This document shows, one piece after another, positions 29,966-40,740 of a DNA stretch of 64,000 bases (position 1 is its first letter; the number at the start of each line of letters is the position of its first letter). Origin of the DNA: Colocasia esculenta (Eukaryota; Streptophyta; Magnoliopsida; Alismatales; Araceae). The position numbers and the translations under genes are program-made. The stretch spans positions 65,846,961 through 65,910,960 of the forward strand of contig CM024760.1 of the NCBI GenBank assembly GCA_014218235.1, given 5' to 3'. The notes under the pieces are model-generated. The model saw only the letters and a program-made list of their open reading frames with translations. It searched no databases and had not been told where the DNA came from.

Positions 29966-32640
29966 CCGCCAGAGAAGATGGAGAGGGAGAAGAGACGGAG
30001 GCAGAAGCACCTCAGAGGACCCCACGACGCCCAAAGGTAGGTCACCCGATCCCTAAACACCCGTGTGGATGAATGTAGAAAGTGGGATAGAAAGGGAAAC
30101 ATGGGAGAGTCCGTCGGGGTCAACAGGAACTTGAAGTCAACATCGGTTGACGTCTAGTTTCTGTTGATGTCCAGGCCAATGCCTTCAAGATGAACTTGAT
30201 GGCATTGAGTCTGGTCGTTAACTGTTGAACTTGACGGCCAACCCCATGCCGTCAACATCAAATAAACAGCAATGCCATGGACGTTGATTCTATGTAAATG
30301 ACAACATGGTTGTCATCCACTCTTTCTTAACGGCCATCGATGTTGACGTTAATTTTTATGTGTTTTGCAGGGAAAAGGCAGAATGAGGAGCCGGGTGACA
30401 TTGGATTTGTGCTGGGCGTGGTACCGGGCACTGCTAGAGGCCTAGCAGACACAGATTGTGCGGATGGGGTTCGGGCACCTCCTGGCGATGCAGCCCTTCC
30501 ATGTGGATGTCCCCTACCTCGAGGCGCTGAGAGAGAGGTAGGACAAGGATTGCAAGGCATTCATCATGCCTTGGGGGCACATGATACCCACATTGGAGGA
30601 TGTGGCGTATCTTACAGGACTACCGGTTCAGGGAGAGCCGGTAGTGGGCAGGAGAGGAGGGACTACCACGACGATGTGGTGGAGTTGCTGGGGCCAGAGT
30701 TTGTGGCCGGGAAGAGGAGACCGATCCAGAGCATCCTACTCGGATCGTTGTCGGAGGCGGTAGGGCTGAGAGGAGGGAGGAGGGGAGCCCTAGAGATACT
30801 TGAGGAGTTCGGCACCGGCGTCTGGGCATCGATCCAGTTGGGGGACAGGAGAGAGGATCGGTCAGTCCAGATCTTCATGGTGTACCTGTTTAGACGCCTT
30901 CTCTTCCTAACGTAGTCATCACAGATAAACTGCAAGTTCGTGCTCCTGCTACGGGACCTGGAGCAAGCAGGCAGGTACGCATGGGGCGCCACGATGCTAG
31001 GACACCTCTTCTCACTTCTACCTAGAAGCTCGTGGCATTCTCATGGCACCGAGGGTTTCACCCCCTTTCTATAGGTATGTAAATTTTCATTAATGCTCTT
31101 CATCGAATTAAAATAAATTGCCTGACTGGCATTATTTATTCTTGTGTAGATCTGGGGGTACACCCTCTTCCCCATGGGACGTGGTGTGCATACTGATGGG
31201 ATCTAGGCCACGGTACCCCTCATGGCCAGGTGGGAGGTGGCGCCCGATCCGACGGTGACGGATCGGCGCGTGGACGACGTATGGGCAAGACTCGACATCT
31301 ACCCCCACGATCAAGTATAAATCTCAATGAGAATTCTTTCTTTCTTGCATTCAATTTCTATTTGATGTGACTGACCAATGTTCTATTCTTTCTTGCAGGT
31401 GGTCTAGACTCCCTACTTGGGGGAGGCAGATGCGTCCCACTCGGTAGTGGCGGCGTGGCGCCCACTCTTTGACCGCCACCTACTCCTGCCATGCCTGGGG
31501 ATGTACAAGACCCTCTACCTGGAGCTAGTGGTACACACCTTGGGTTGGAACCAGCCAGCCATAGAGGTACCCTCTCTAGGGAGAGAAGGGCACTTCCTCT
31601 GACGGTTCTTTGTCGAGGACTGTGACTGGGGGGAGGAGCACGGGAGCATAGTCGCCTATTGGTGAGGTGGAGGAGAGCAGGTCCTCCAGCACAAGGACCT
31701 CCAGGATAGCGCGGCATACCTGGAGGATTATCGGGCACGCTATGCCGGGCAACTCCAGCTAGACCAGTGAGTGGTAAGTGAATTTCCAACTCTAAGCCTT
31801 CTCATTTAATTGATTGATTCTAACCTTGAAGTGTGGATGACAGATGCCGGAGTCGGAGGCCGTGAGGCTGCTCGAGGGGAGATTGGTAGAGCAGGCCGTG
31901 GAGGTGGAGAGGCTCCATGTCAAGACGCGGACACTGGTAAGTCACAACTCACCCTTGACCACAATTGATTTGAGTTGATTTGATTTGAGGACTGACCAAG
32001 GATATGAATGTAGAGAGGGGAGCTAGCGCGGGTATGGGCGAGCCAGGACATGGGGGCGAGCTCGTCCGTGCAGCCAGCTAGCGGGGACCTAGCGGTCCGG
32101 CTACCGGGGGCCTTGGACCGAGCGGAGGCGAGGGTCCGAGAGCTCGAGGCTGAGGTAAAATGCTAAACCACTACTTTTTTTTTTGCACATGATTTGATTG
32201 ACTTGACATGTTTGCTGATTTGTGTGCACCGACAGGGAGCAGGGGCGGTCCTCCAGGCGTAGATGGAGAGTCTGCGGCTAGATTTGACGAGGACGGACGG
32301 TCGCCTGCTCGAGGCAAGGGAAAGGGAGAGGGAGGCAGAGAGGGCCCGGGCACAGATCGCCACGGATTATGAGATCCTGAAGAAATGGGTGCTGAAGAAG
32401 CGCCGAGAGCAATAGCGGCAGGCCCAATAGGAGGCGTAGGCGAGGACCGGGTCAGCCTTCGCATCACTCGACGACATCCTATCCCTAGGGGACCCATAAG
32501 TGGTGCGGGGAGAGTTACGGCCAGAGGCGTCGACGTTGACGTGACCTCCTCTCTTAGACGGACGTCGGGAGAGGGAGGAGGAGGAGGTGAGCAGCTCATG
32601 TAGGCAGAGGCCTAGTGAGGGAGAGAGGAGAGAGGAGTGA
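29966..32640 (+). pseudogene. plant mobile domain (PMD) gene with introns, decayed; probable antisense extra ORF of a Tat-type gypsy element
   Basis: Exons joined by GT-AG introns: ...30036; 30371-31074; 31150-31314; 31399-31773; 31854-31936; 32014-32154; 32236-32640. PMD text: MQPFHVDVPYLEALRER, CKAFIMPWGHMIPTLEDVAY, LTGLPVQGEPVVG, then after a one-base shift VQIFMVYLFRRLLFL, LLLRDLEQAGRYAWGATMLG, IWGYTLFPMGRG, WRPLFDRHLLLPCLGMYKTL. The last exons encode a charged coiled coil (RLDLTRTDGRLLEARERERE-like) ending TGA 32638-32640. More than ten in-frame stops, nearly all explicable as TGG, CAG or CGA with one C-to-T or G-to-A change. GC-rich compared with its surroundings. It runs tail to tail with an integrase fragment on the other strand. 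PMD proteins also occur in Mutator-type transposons and as host genes, but context favours an element. Confidence 0.68.
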
Positions 32641-33836
32641 GGAGCGAGGCTCCAGATGTACCACCAGGGGTATGCCCCTGTTATGATATATACAAAACTT
32701 TTATCCTTTAGTGGACTTTTGTGGACTTTGTGCATTCATGCTTTAAATGGTATGCCAATGTCGCTTTGGTTCCTGCATCCAAAACACTTAAATGAAAAAA
32801 GTTAGTGTAGATCTGTCTTTAGCCCCTTGCCTAAAAGATGTACCTTTCTTGAGATCTGGTCAATAGTCTAATTTCTAATTAAAGATAGAAACACAAATAA
32901 AATAGTGAAGGGAAATATGTACATGCATTTTTTTATTTTTGAATAAGAAAATAAGGAAAATAATGTTAGTGTATGTACATGATATGACTATTTTTTTTGG
33001 ATTTTGATTTTCTGATTTTTTTGATTAAAATAAGAAGGAAAATATGTACATGGAGAAATTATACACATCAAGAGACTGTCTTTTTTAATTTTTTTTGGAT
33101 GTTTGGACTCTAAGACACATGTTCATCACATGTCAAGGTATAGGGTCATCATAATATACTTAACCACAGAGGCCATGAGCAAGGAGGATCGTGCATGTTA
33201 TCCTTCATATTGGAAATTGCCCCTAGACTTCTTGATATTTTCTACCATGGAAAGTCTTACAAGGTCAAGTTGCCCAGAGGGGGAGGAATTAGAATAAGTA
33301 AATAGGAAGTCATGTAAGGATTGGGTCAACATCACTTTTTGTTTCAAAATCAACATCTCACACCGAAAGACTTAGTCATTAATTATTTTAAGGGGTACTT
33401 TTCATTTGATTAATTGGTGGAGGCACATACTATTTGCTACCTCCTTCATTTGGTCAGCCTTTTTCTGAGTACGTACTTTTTGCTATCATTTTTTGACCTT
33501 TTGGCTTTTCTTTGCCTTTTAGGCTTGATTTGACATTTTGCCCTTGCATTTTCTTAATTGCCCATGTTTATGGTGACCTTGTCTTTTAGGTGAGAGTGGA
33601 TGGTCCCCTACTTGTAGTTTGCACATTTTCCAGACTTGACCGAGTGGAAAGAGAAGGGTTATATTGACCAATTAGACACTTCCAAGTGTAGTTATGATTT
33701 TGCAGCTAATGGACAATATTACAACCTCGTGTGGTGTGTGAAGAGACTCTACCTTACTGATGGCCAAGCGAATAAGCAATGTCTCAAACCCATGACATTG
33801 ACAAGTGATGAATGACAGACTTGACCGACTGACTGA
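32641..33836. other. AT-rich segment between PMD gene and integrase fragment, no gene seen
   Basis: Probably 3' untranslated and non-coding sequence of the same element. Homopolymer-rich (long T runs near 32930-33100). It would lie between pol and the antisense ORF. Confidence 0.45.
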
Positions 33837-34453
33837 CTAAGGGTAGAATTTCTTAAGGTAGACTATGTTCCAAGGATGCAACAACTCAACCCCCTCAGTG
33901 TCCACTAACCTGTAAGCGTTCCCCGAGTATGCTTCTTTGACAACAAACAGACCCTCCCAATTTTCTTGCAATTTACTCCTGGGACCTGGTGCCTTGATGA
34001 TTTTACGCATTAGGACCATTTCACCCCCTTCAAATTTTCTCTCAAGCACTCTTTTGGTGTAAAAACGTGCAATTCTTTGGCGATAAACTTGTGCATGGTC
34101 GGCCGCTATCATTCACTTTTCATCTAAGAGTTAAAGTTGTGCTAATAAAGCTTCCCGACATTGACCGGGGTCAAGTTCAGAATCCAATTGAACTCGAAGT
34201 GAAGGGACGAAGATCTTATATGGGAGTATCACATCTGATCCGTATGTTAAAGCATAGGGGGTTTGCCCCATAGGAGTTCAGACCGAGGTGCGGTAAGCCA
34301 AAAGAGCCTCAACTAAACGGTCTGGCTAGTCAGTGTTGTTGTGAGATTTGCAAGTCTTCATAATGATTTTGATGGGAGTTTTATTAGTTGCTTCCACCTG
34401 TCCATTACCTTGTGGATAATATGGGGATGAATGATTCAAATTAATACCATATT
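33837..34453 (-). pseudogene. Ty3/gypsy integrase C-terminal fragment (Tat/Ogre-like)
   Basis: From 34453 downward the minus strand reads YYPQGNGQVEATNKTPIKII and RLVEALLAYRTSV (integrase core end), then 34112-33837 reads FEGGEMVLMRKIIKAPGPRS, NWEGLFVVKEAYSGNAYRLV, LLHPWNIVYLKKFYP to a stop. The ending without a chromodomain and its wording resemble the Tat/Ogre clade. A frame change lies near 34110-34300. Upstream pol is missing: the fragment stops at LTR-F. Confidence 0.75.
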
Positions 34454-34677
34454 TGTTGAGTTGAGTGTGAAAAACAAATCATTTCCCCTCATATTTTGAT
34501 GATAACAAGTTGTGATTTTAATGCATAACATTGGAACATGTAAATACATCACCTGAAATTACAATATTCAAAAGGCATGTTTCCAAGCACATTTATCATT
34601 GATATTCATGATAATATATTTATTTAATGATTTATGTGTTTATTTTCTCAGGAACAAACATTTTCTGCAAAGGTAGT

Positions 34678-35043
34678 GTCGACACAACCAACCTTGGTGT
34701 CGACACAATGGTTCAGAACAAAGGCAGAAATGTGAAGAAAAGTCCATCTCAGGTCGACACGAGTCCACAGCAGGTCGACACCACCCCATCTCAGGTCGAC
34801 ACCAAATCAGGCTGTGTCGACACTAGATGCCTTTTCCAGAAGGCCAGTTTTGCTGTCTGGGACAGCAGGTCGACACTAGAGGTGATCAGGTCGACACTAG
34901 ATGCCTTTCCCAGAAGACCAGTTTTGCTGTCTAGGACAGCAGGTCGACACCACCTGATCTCAGGTCGACACTAGAGACCTCTTCCAGGGAACTGTTTGGC
35001 AAGTCTGGGACAGTGTGTCGACACACCTCAAGGGCAGGTCGAC
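34678..35043. repeat. GTCGAC palindrome array, LTR-F
   Basis: Twelve sites start at 34678, 34699, 34753, 34774, 34795, 34816, 34869, 34890, 34943, 34964, 35017 and 35038. Spacing inside each group is exactly 21 bp every time, including a run of four. Groups are separated by 53-54 bp. Spacer sequences are mostly unlike those of copia-1. Confidence 0.9.
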
Positions 35044-35080
35044 ACACTCCGAAATCTCTGTGACTTAAGATTCCTCCTAG

Positions 35081-35171
35081 ACACGTGGCACCCCAGGGAG
35101 ATGTCAGATCAACATTGGATCATGTGCCCACGTACCCCAAGGGTATCTTTCGGATATTTAGGGTATAAATA
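35081..35171 (+). promoter_or_regulatory. G-box and TATA box of LTR-F
   Basis: ACACGTGGCA at 35081-35090 and GGGTATAAATACCC with TATAAATA at 35164-35171. The TATA box is 121 bp after the last GTCGAC site; copia-1 has 120 bp. Confidence 0.65.
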
Positions 35172-36088
35172 CCCTCCTTAAGGGCACTCATCCCAAGAGA
35201 ATCTCAGAAGAGCCTCCAGAAACCTCCAAGTGGCGGCCAGAGAGTCTCTCCTCCCTGTTTTCTTGCTCTCTTGTGCTTCACACCTCAATTCACCCTTCTT
35301 CAAGCACAAGGATCAAAGTCTGATCAACATGAAGCACTAGCATCAACTTCAAAGGAGCAGTTCAAGTAGAAGCCTGCAATTGTGAAGCTCTCAAGGAAGA
35401 TCCCAAGATCAAAAGTGCAGAGCATCGGCCAAGGGACTTCAAGTGATCAAGATTCTTCCATTTCGGCTCTCAAAGGAGTTTTTCTTGAAGAACAAGAATT
35501 GTCAACTAGAGTCTAAAGTCTTTCTTGTATCTTCCTGGCTATTCTAGAAGTTGTGCATAATTGTTGCATCAATCTTCTTGAATTGGCCTTAATAGATCAG
35601 ATCATTTCTAGAGGATCTGCATCTTGTTGTTTTTTGTTCTAGCATGTGGTTGTGAGCCTGTGTGCTCAGGTCTTTGAGTCGTCGCACTCAAGTTGGGTTG
35701 TTGAGCAGTCTTGCTCAGAGTCTAGAGTAGTCTTGCTCTAGGTAGTGTGTGAGTTGTCTAACTCACTTGTGGAGTTGTCAGGCTCCTGTGTGGGGTGTGT
35801 AACCCAGGTTGTTATTGGATCCTCACTGTGTGTGAGGGGTGGATGTAGGAGTCACATGGTGTGATTTCCGAACCACCTAAAAATCTCTGTGCATTGGTCT
35901 CTTTGTGGTTTGAAATTACTCTTCGATAGATGAATGCATAGGATCCTTTGAATCTACCTAATCAACCTGTTTTCACTCTCCAATTGTTTTAACTCACTTA
36001 ATATCTTCTCAGAACTGTGAAATTTGCTTTTAATCTAACTCTGATTCAAAGGTTTTTCAAAACTAGTTTAGCTTCCGCATTAGTTAAC

Positions 36089-37332
36089 CTTATCGCCGCT
36101 CCACTGGTCTAGAATTCCTTAATAATGTCGAGCAACTCGTTTTCTGTACATACTACTCTCTTGACAAGTTGGAACCTCTCTATTAGACATTCTGTTCTGG
36201 TAGACAAGGGACCTTTTGTTAAGACCTCTGTAAGACTCCGTACTCTGTGGATTCCTTATAGAGACTGAGCTGGTTGTACCCTAACACCTATAACACCATC
36301 AGGGATAAATATGGTCCAAACGGCTTTAGAAGTTTCTCTTATCTTGAATCACGTCGGACCTCTGAACCTGTACATAATAGGGCTAGTGGAAGGTTAGTGA
36401 ATTTCCACCTGACTGCCAACACCAATCACGCGTGTTGTGCAACTTTACTATCGCCTGTTTAATCATCGTTTTACGTGCAATGACCTTTAGCTCTCATCTA
36501 TACTCTACTCGCTCACTTATTCACACTCTCTCTACTATCTCGTCTATTCATCTAGTACTCTCACCTATTTCTTGGTACCCTCTATTGGCCATTTGACTGG
36601 TTGTCTAAAGATAAACAATATAACTAATGTCTGGAAAAATAAAAGGGCCTGTTCTGGTCCTGGGAGGTGCGCCCAAAAGTGCTAGTGCCCGTGGGAGTTA
36701 ATTGACCAGAGTGTTTGGCATTACACTCTAGTGCTATCTATCTCGACTATCTAAATGACAATCAAAGTTGTATACTATACTCGTTGTGCTATTGACATAT
36801 ATCATGCTATTAGTGCTACGACCATCCTGCTTTGTGCTATTTTTGGAAACTTGTGCTATTTTGGTTTATGCTATCATGCTATCTCTTACATTACTTGTCT
36901 CTCGCTCTATCATATAGTGACTCTGCTTTTAATGCATTAATCATGTAAAGTTGCCCGCCCCATTAGATATAAACCCTACTGGGCGTTGTCGCTCACCCTA
37001 CGTATTTGTCATTATGTTCTTAGGTGAGGCTGAGGAGAATGAGTACACTCACGAGGATGAGGGGGACCAGGAGTGATCCACGAGTACCTGGCAGTCTAGA
37101 GCTATGCTAGATGTCTTAATTAGTCGTTTTCTTTCATCCTATGTATTAGAGTCAATTGGGCCCTATGTTATGGCTCTACATTAGAGAATGTAATAGACAG
37201 TCGTTCAATTATCAATGAATGCATTTGATTTTGTATTATTTAATTGTCCAATGGTTTGATGTTATTCTTCGCTCTATACTCGCTTACTTCCAACTGCCTG
37301 ACGTTCTGATATTCCGCGTCGGGGCGTGACAT
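36089..37332 (-). repeat. gypsy LTR fragment, leftward-facing (TGTCACGCCCCG end at 37332)
   Basis: The plus strand ends CGTCGGGGCGTGACA, i.e. TGTCACGCCCCGACG on the minus strand. Its reverse complement resembles 44295-45869 in blocks (for example GAATAGACGAGATAGTAGAG and the AATAGCAC-rich repeats). The other LTR end is missing because LTR-F adjoins it. Confidence 0.65.
36755..36900 (-). repeat. degenerate GTGCTATT repeats in the gypsy LTR fragment
   Basis: Repeated words GTGCTATT, ATGCTATT and GTGCTACG on the plus strand. Counterpart of the AATATAGCACTTT repeats at 44880-45180 in the related LTR. Confidence 0.55.
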
Positions 37333-38385
37333 GAGCTCTAATAAATGGCCCATGCTGCTTATAACTACCATCACATTTAATGTTTAGCAAATGTCAAATG
37401 GAGAAGAACTGAACTTTTGACAACAAACAGGAGATCATATTATATTATTGCTACAGATTTTAACAATGATATGGTCATTTTGAATTTAATTCTAACATAA
37501 TATTTAAGTTGTGGTAGCCAGAAAAAATATTTTCTGTAAGATATGTAAGTGTTATTCATTTTGTAAAGGATCCTATATGGATAGCAAATAACTTAAGATT
37601 AACAAGATTAAGATTTCATGGATTTTGTGGAATGACAAATTCATAAAAAAATTACTTAAGTATCAATACACAGAAGTTGAAATATGATACTTCGATTTTT
37701 ATGGAGTCGGAGTCAATAGAACTTCGACTATACGGAGGTCACAAAGAATCAAACTTTAACTTCTGAGGAGTTGGAGTAAGAAAGAGAGACTTCGACTTAT
37801 GAGAATTCGGAGTAAGGTACAACATAATTCGACTTTTCGAAAGTCGGAGTGAGAGCAAAACAAGTCATACTTCGACATTCCAATAGTAGGAGTCATGGTA
37901 GACTTCGACTTTTAAGAAGTCTGAGTTTAGCAAATAGATAATAGACTTCGATTTTCTGAAGTCGCAGTAAGTGCGACTTCGACTTTTGAGGAGTCAGAGT
38001 CATGCCAAACTTCAACTTTTCTAGCGTCGGAGGAAGTTTGACATCGACTTTTGAGGAGTCAGAGACATGCCAAACTTTGACATTTCTGGAGTCAGATTAC
38101 AACTAGTTCCATCTATTGAAGCAACACTTCGACTTTTCTAGAGTCGGAGTCAGGTGTCAGAGTTAGTATGGTATACAGTATACGCTGTGGACTTAGAGAA
38201 ATTTTCGTTTATGTTGAAACTTAGATTCATTGTAAGCATAAATTTGTCTGGGATATATTTCAGTAAATGTATATGAGAGCTTTTGTATGGTAGTAAAAAG
38301 ATATATTAAAAGGTTTTATCATACAAAAAATATTATGATAAATGTTTAGAATATATATATAATTTTTAGGGATAGTTGCTCAACA
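37333..38385 (-). repeat. SIRE-E 3' LTR, truncated
   Basis: The right part of a Sirevirus-type LTR related to LTR-C (compare 42240-42660), ending TTGCTCAACA directly before a polypurine tract. The half nearer the LTR 3' end is missing and replaced by the gypsy LTR at 37332. Confidence 0.7.
37690..38160. repeat. hairpin-type repeats ACTTCGACTT...AAGTCGGAGT in SIRE-E LTR
   Basis: At least eight imperfect units of an inverted repeat, TTCGAC followed about 15 bp later by GTCGGA (e.g. 37692/37707, 37791/37806, 37828/37843). Related units occur at 42386-42640 in LTR-C. Confidence 0.75.
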
Positions 38386-38412
38386 ATTCTCCCCTTTTTT
38401 GTTAATGACAAA
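38386..38412 (-). promoter_or_regulatory. SIRE-E polypurine tract
   Basis: The minus strand reads AACAAAAAAAGGGGAGAAT next to TGTTGAGC of the LTR. A weaker second copy (TCTTTCTCCGCCTTTGTGGC, plus strand) lies at 38564-38583. Confidence 0.7.
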
Positions 38413-38801
38413 AACTTTTAAATAGACAGTGAAAAAAATATGATTTTGCAAAACAAGTGTTTTCTATCGTACATATTTGTTTCTAACTTTCTTTCTCCAA
38501 AAAAAAAAAAAAAGACAGTGAGAACAAATTTGATTTTCTGTCCTATATATTTGTTGCTTACTTTCTTTCTCCGCCTTTGTGGCATTAACAGAAATGACAA
38601 GATATAAGGAGAGATTTAGAAAGATGCACACAAATTTGTTAAAATAGATATGTATTGATTGCTATAAAGAACAATTTACATTCATTGAGTAAAAGTAGAA
38701 TTATGAAGATAGAGAAGGAGTGATTTGAGCAAAGAATGGTTGAATAAATTCCCATAACTTTTGCTCATTCTTAGCAAAGAAATTAGAAATTTTCTCTCTA
38801 T

Positions 38802-40257
38802 CTATGTTGTATGAAGATCCTGCAGAGTGGATTTTCCTATAAGATTTGACATGTCAGCGAAGATACCAGTTGAGTCTCCTATGGTAGTTATCAGCTGATA
38901 AGGTAGACTTAAGGGGAACAAATTTCTTCTTGACTGCCTGATGCAAAAAGTCATGAATAGTGAGGCTACAGTGTAGCCCCTAGGAGTGAGTTGCTTCTTT
39001 GGCTTGGTAGTATACAATGTACCTTTGAATCCATTTCTGAAACATAGATTTCCAAAGAGTTTCATAAGCCTTAAGTAGATAGACAAATGGTGAAAGCTTG
39101 AGCCTTTGACACTCTGCATTCTCTTCTGGATATACTGCTGCCCATTCTTCTTCATTCAGTCTATCAGACTCTGCAAAGCTATGCTGAAATTCCTTCATGT
39201 GCTGAAAGTTCTTGAGAGCTTGCATCATGGCAAATCTATGGAAAGACAACTTAATGTTGTAATTGACTTTGAATCTGGCTGCTATCCGGATATGACTGTT
39301 GAGGAAAATCTGAGCAAACTGCTTTCTAGAAGAAATAGCACCAACTAAATTGGGATGCATTCCAGAGGGCAAACCAATTGTCATGGATGGGGTGATTGGT
39401 CTTTGACCCTAAGTGATCATGCGCCATTGGCCTTTGTTCACATCTGGCAGCCCCAACTTGAACCTATCTTCATTGAAAACCTTCATTCTTGTGTAACAAA
39501 CCTCAAGCTCTCTAAGAAGGTTACAAAACAGGTCAAAGAACCTAAGATTAAGGTGAAGGTGAACTGTTAGAAGAGGGTTTCGAGATTTGGCTGAAATGAA
39601 ATTTTCGGCATCCGCAGGGTATAGATTGACAAATTCTGAAGGGGAAAGACTATGGCTTTTTTGTGCAATTAGATTTACATCAGCCGCGAGGACTTCAAAA
39701 GTATTAAGTAGAAGAGGGAGCCAGTCTTCGAACTTGTAGCCTGGCATCCCATTGAGTTCAAGGAAATCTTTTATTGATTGAAATTCTCTGAACAGATTCA
39801 TGTGATGTTCAGAGTGGTAGATGAAGGCATACCAAAAAGGTGGGAGAAGAGAGCTATGACTGTGAGAGCTAGCTCCAAATGGTAGTGCCATACTAGGTAC
39901 TTTCTGACCAAGTGTAGGAGTAGAGCTAATTGTAGAAGAAATTGATGATAGAGGAGGAGAAGAAAAGAAATGTGGAGGTTGGGTGTGAAGAGTTGGAGTA
40001 TTCACAGAGTTTGTTTTGAAATGATACTTCAAAGGAAATGAGGGAATTGCAGTATTTATTGGAAGTTGTATTTCTGATTGGGAAGTAGATGGAAGAGGGT
40101 CAGTGGGGACAGAAGGGATAGGTTGAGATGGAGGTGGAGGTGATTGTTCAGTGATGGTTGGAGGTGTAGGGTCAGTAGCAGGAGGAGGGATTTGATCAGT
40201 GGGAGGAGAAGAAATAGTTAAGGGTTGGGAAGGAAAGCGTGGGTTACCAGATTTCAT
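38802..40257 (-). pseudogene. SIRE-E second 3' ORF, unrecognised protein, broken
   Basis: The start is ATG 40257-40255 (MKSGNPRFPSQP). A proline-rich N-terminus (PPATDPTPPT, PSVPTDPLPS) of about 140 residues precedes a globular-looking part (LLPPFWYAFIYHSEHHMNLF, LNGMPGYKFEDWLP). One in-frame stop near 39408, then FHRFAMMQ, SDRLNEEEWAAVYPEE, LWKSMFQKWIQRYIVYYQAK, and a frameshift near 39000-39150. The same layout and words recur in SIRE-D (53537-55222): PPLWFSLT/PPFWYAFI, FHRF, ERLTPSDWARFYP/DRLNEEEWAAVYP. I do not recognise the family. It lies downstream of a separate env-like gene, so the element had two extra ORFs after pol. Confidence 0.65.
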
Positions 40258-40441
40258 AAGCTTCCTTCTAACCCTTCTCTTAATGTTTTTGACCTGGGAT
40301 CGGCTTCTTCCTCCATAGGCTGATCATGAGACTCCAAGGGCTTCTTAGAAACTGACTCCTGCTAAGGTGGCTGCAGGTGCTGCTGAGTCTGATCTAGCTC
40401 TGCTGTAGGATCCACACTAAACTATTCTACAGGCTTTTTGT

Positions 40442-40740
40442 TTATGGAAGCACTTCGTCAAGCTGCTGCTGCTGCTGCTCTGGTTGTTGCTCAGGTTGAG
40501 TAGGAGGAACTTGTGAACTACTAGTGCCCTGTTGGCACACCAACTGCAAAAGTAGGTCCTTCATCTGCTTGACCTCTTCAGACAAGAAATCAAAATTTAC
40601 ATCAATTTGTTGAACTTGCATTTGAAGAATAGATAGCATATCATGTTTCTTTAAGATCAACTCCATCATATGGTCCACTGGTCTGCTGGTCTCCCCATGC
40701 GACCTTGGCCTGGTCTCACTATGAGGTGGAGAGATAGGTG
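40442..40740 (-). pseudogene. SIRE-E env-like gene, C-terminal coiled coil and Q-rich part
   Basis: Continues from 43118 across LTR-C: PISPPHSETRPRSHGETSRP, then a coiled coil (MMELILKKHDMLSILQMQV, FLSEEVKQMKDLLLQLV) and PEQQPEQQQQQLDE. A stop codon and the second ORF follow. The domain order (env-like domain, acidic/polar linker, coiled coil) is that of SIRE-A and SIRE-B. Confidence 0.65.
40736..40740. other. probable target site duplication of LTR-C (AGGTG), left
   Basis: AGGTG here and GGGTG at 43118-43122 flank LTR-C: four of five bases match. With these borders the LTR starts TTGGG; if it starts at TGTTGGG (40739) the duplication is lost, so the exact border is uncertain. Confidence 0.45.

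Larger units (their letters stand above)
34454..36088 (+). repeat. LTR-F: probable solo Sirevirus LTR of the copia-1 family, 3' end lost
   Basis: Starts TGTTGAGTTGAGTG and aligns with the sense strand of the copia-1 LTR over its length, including the GTCGAC array, ACACGTGGCACCC, TATA box and the CCGAACCACCTAAAAA block at 35810-35915, up to GCTTCCGCATTAG. Where copia-1 continues to its CTTCA end, this copy runs into gypsy LTR sequence (about 36089). No interior sequence adjoins either side. Confidence 0.75.

Noticed and set aside
30340..30915. Long plus-strand ORF as an intact host gene
   Set aside because: The first half is out of frame with the PMD motifs, which lie in another frame; only the part after about 30660 is real domain sequence, and many stops interrupt the gene.
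34678..35043. Regularly spaced palindromes as a CRISPR array
   Set aside because: The context is plant retrotransposon LTR, repeats are six to ten bases, and there are no cas genes or unique 30 bp spacers.
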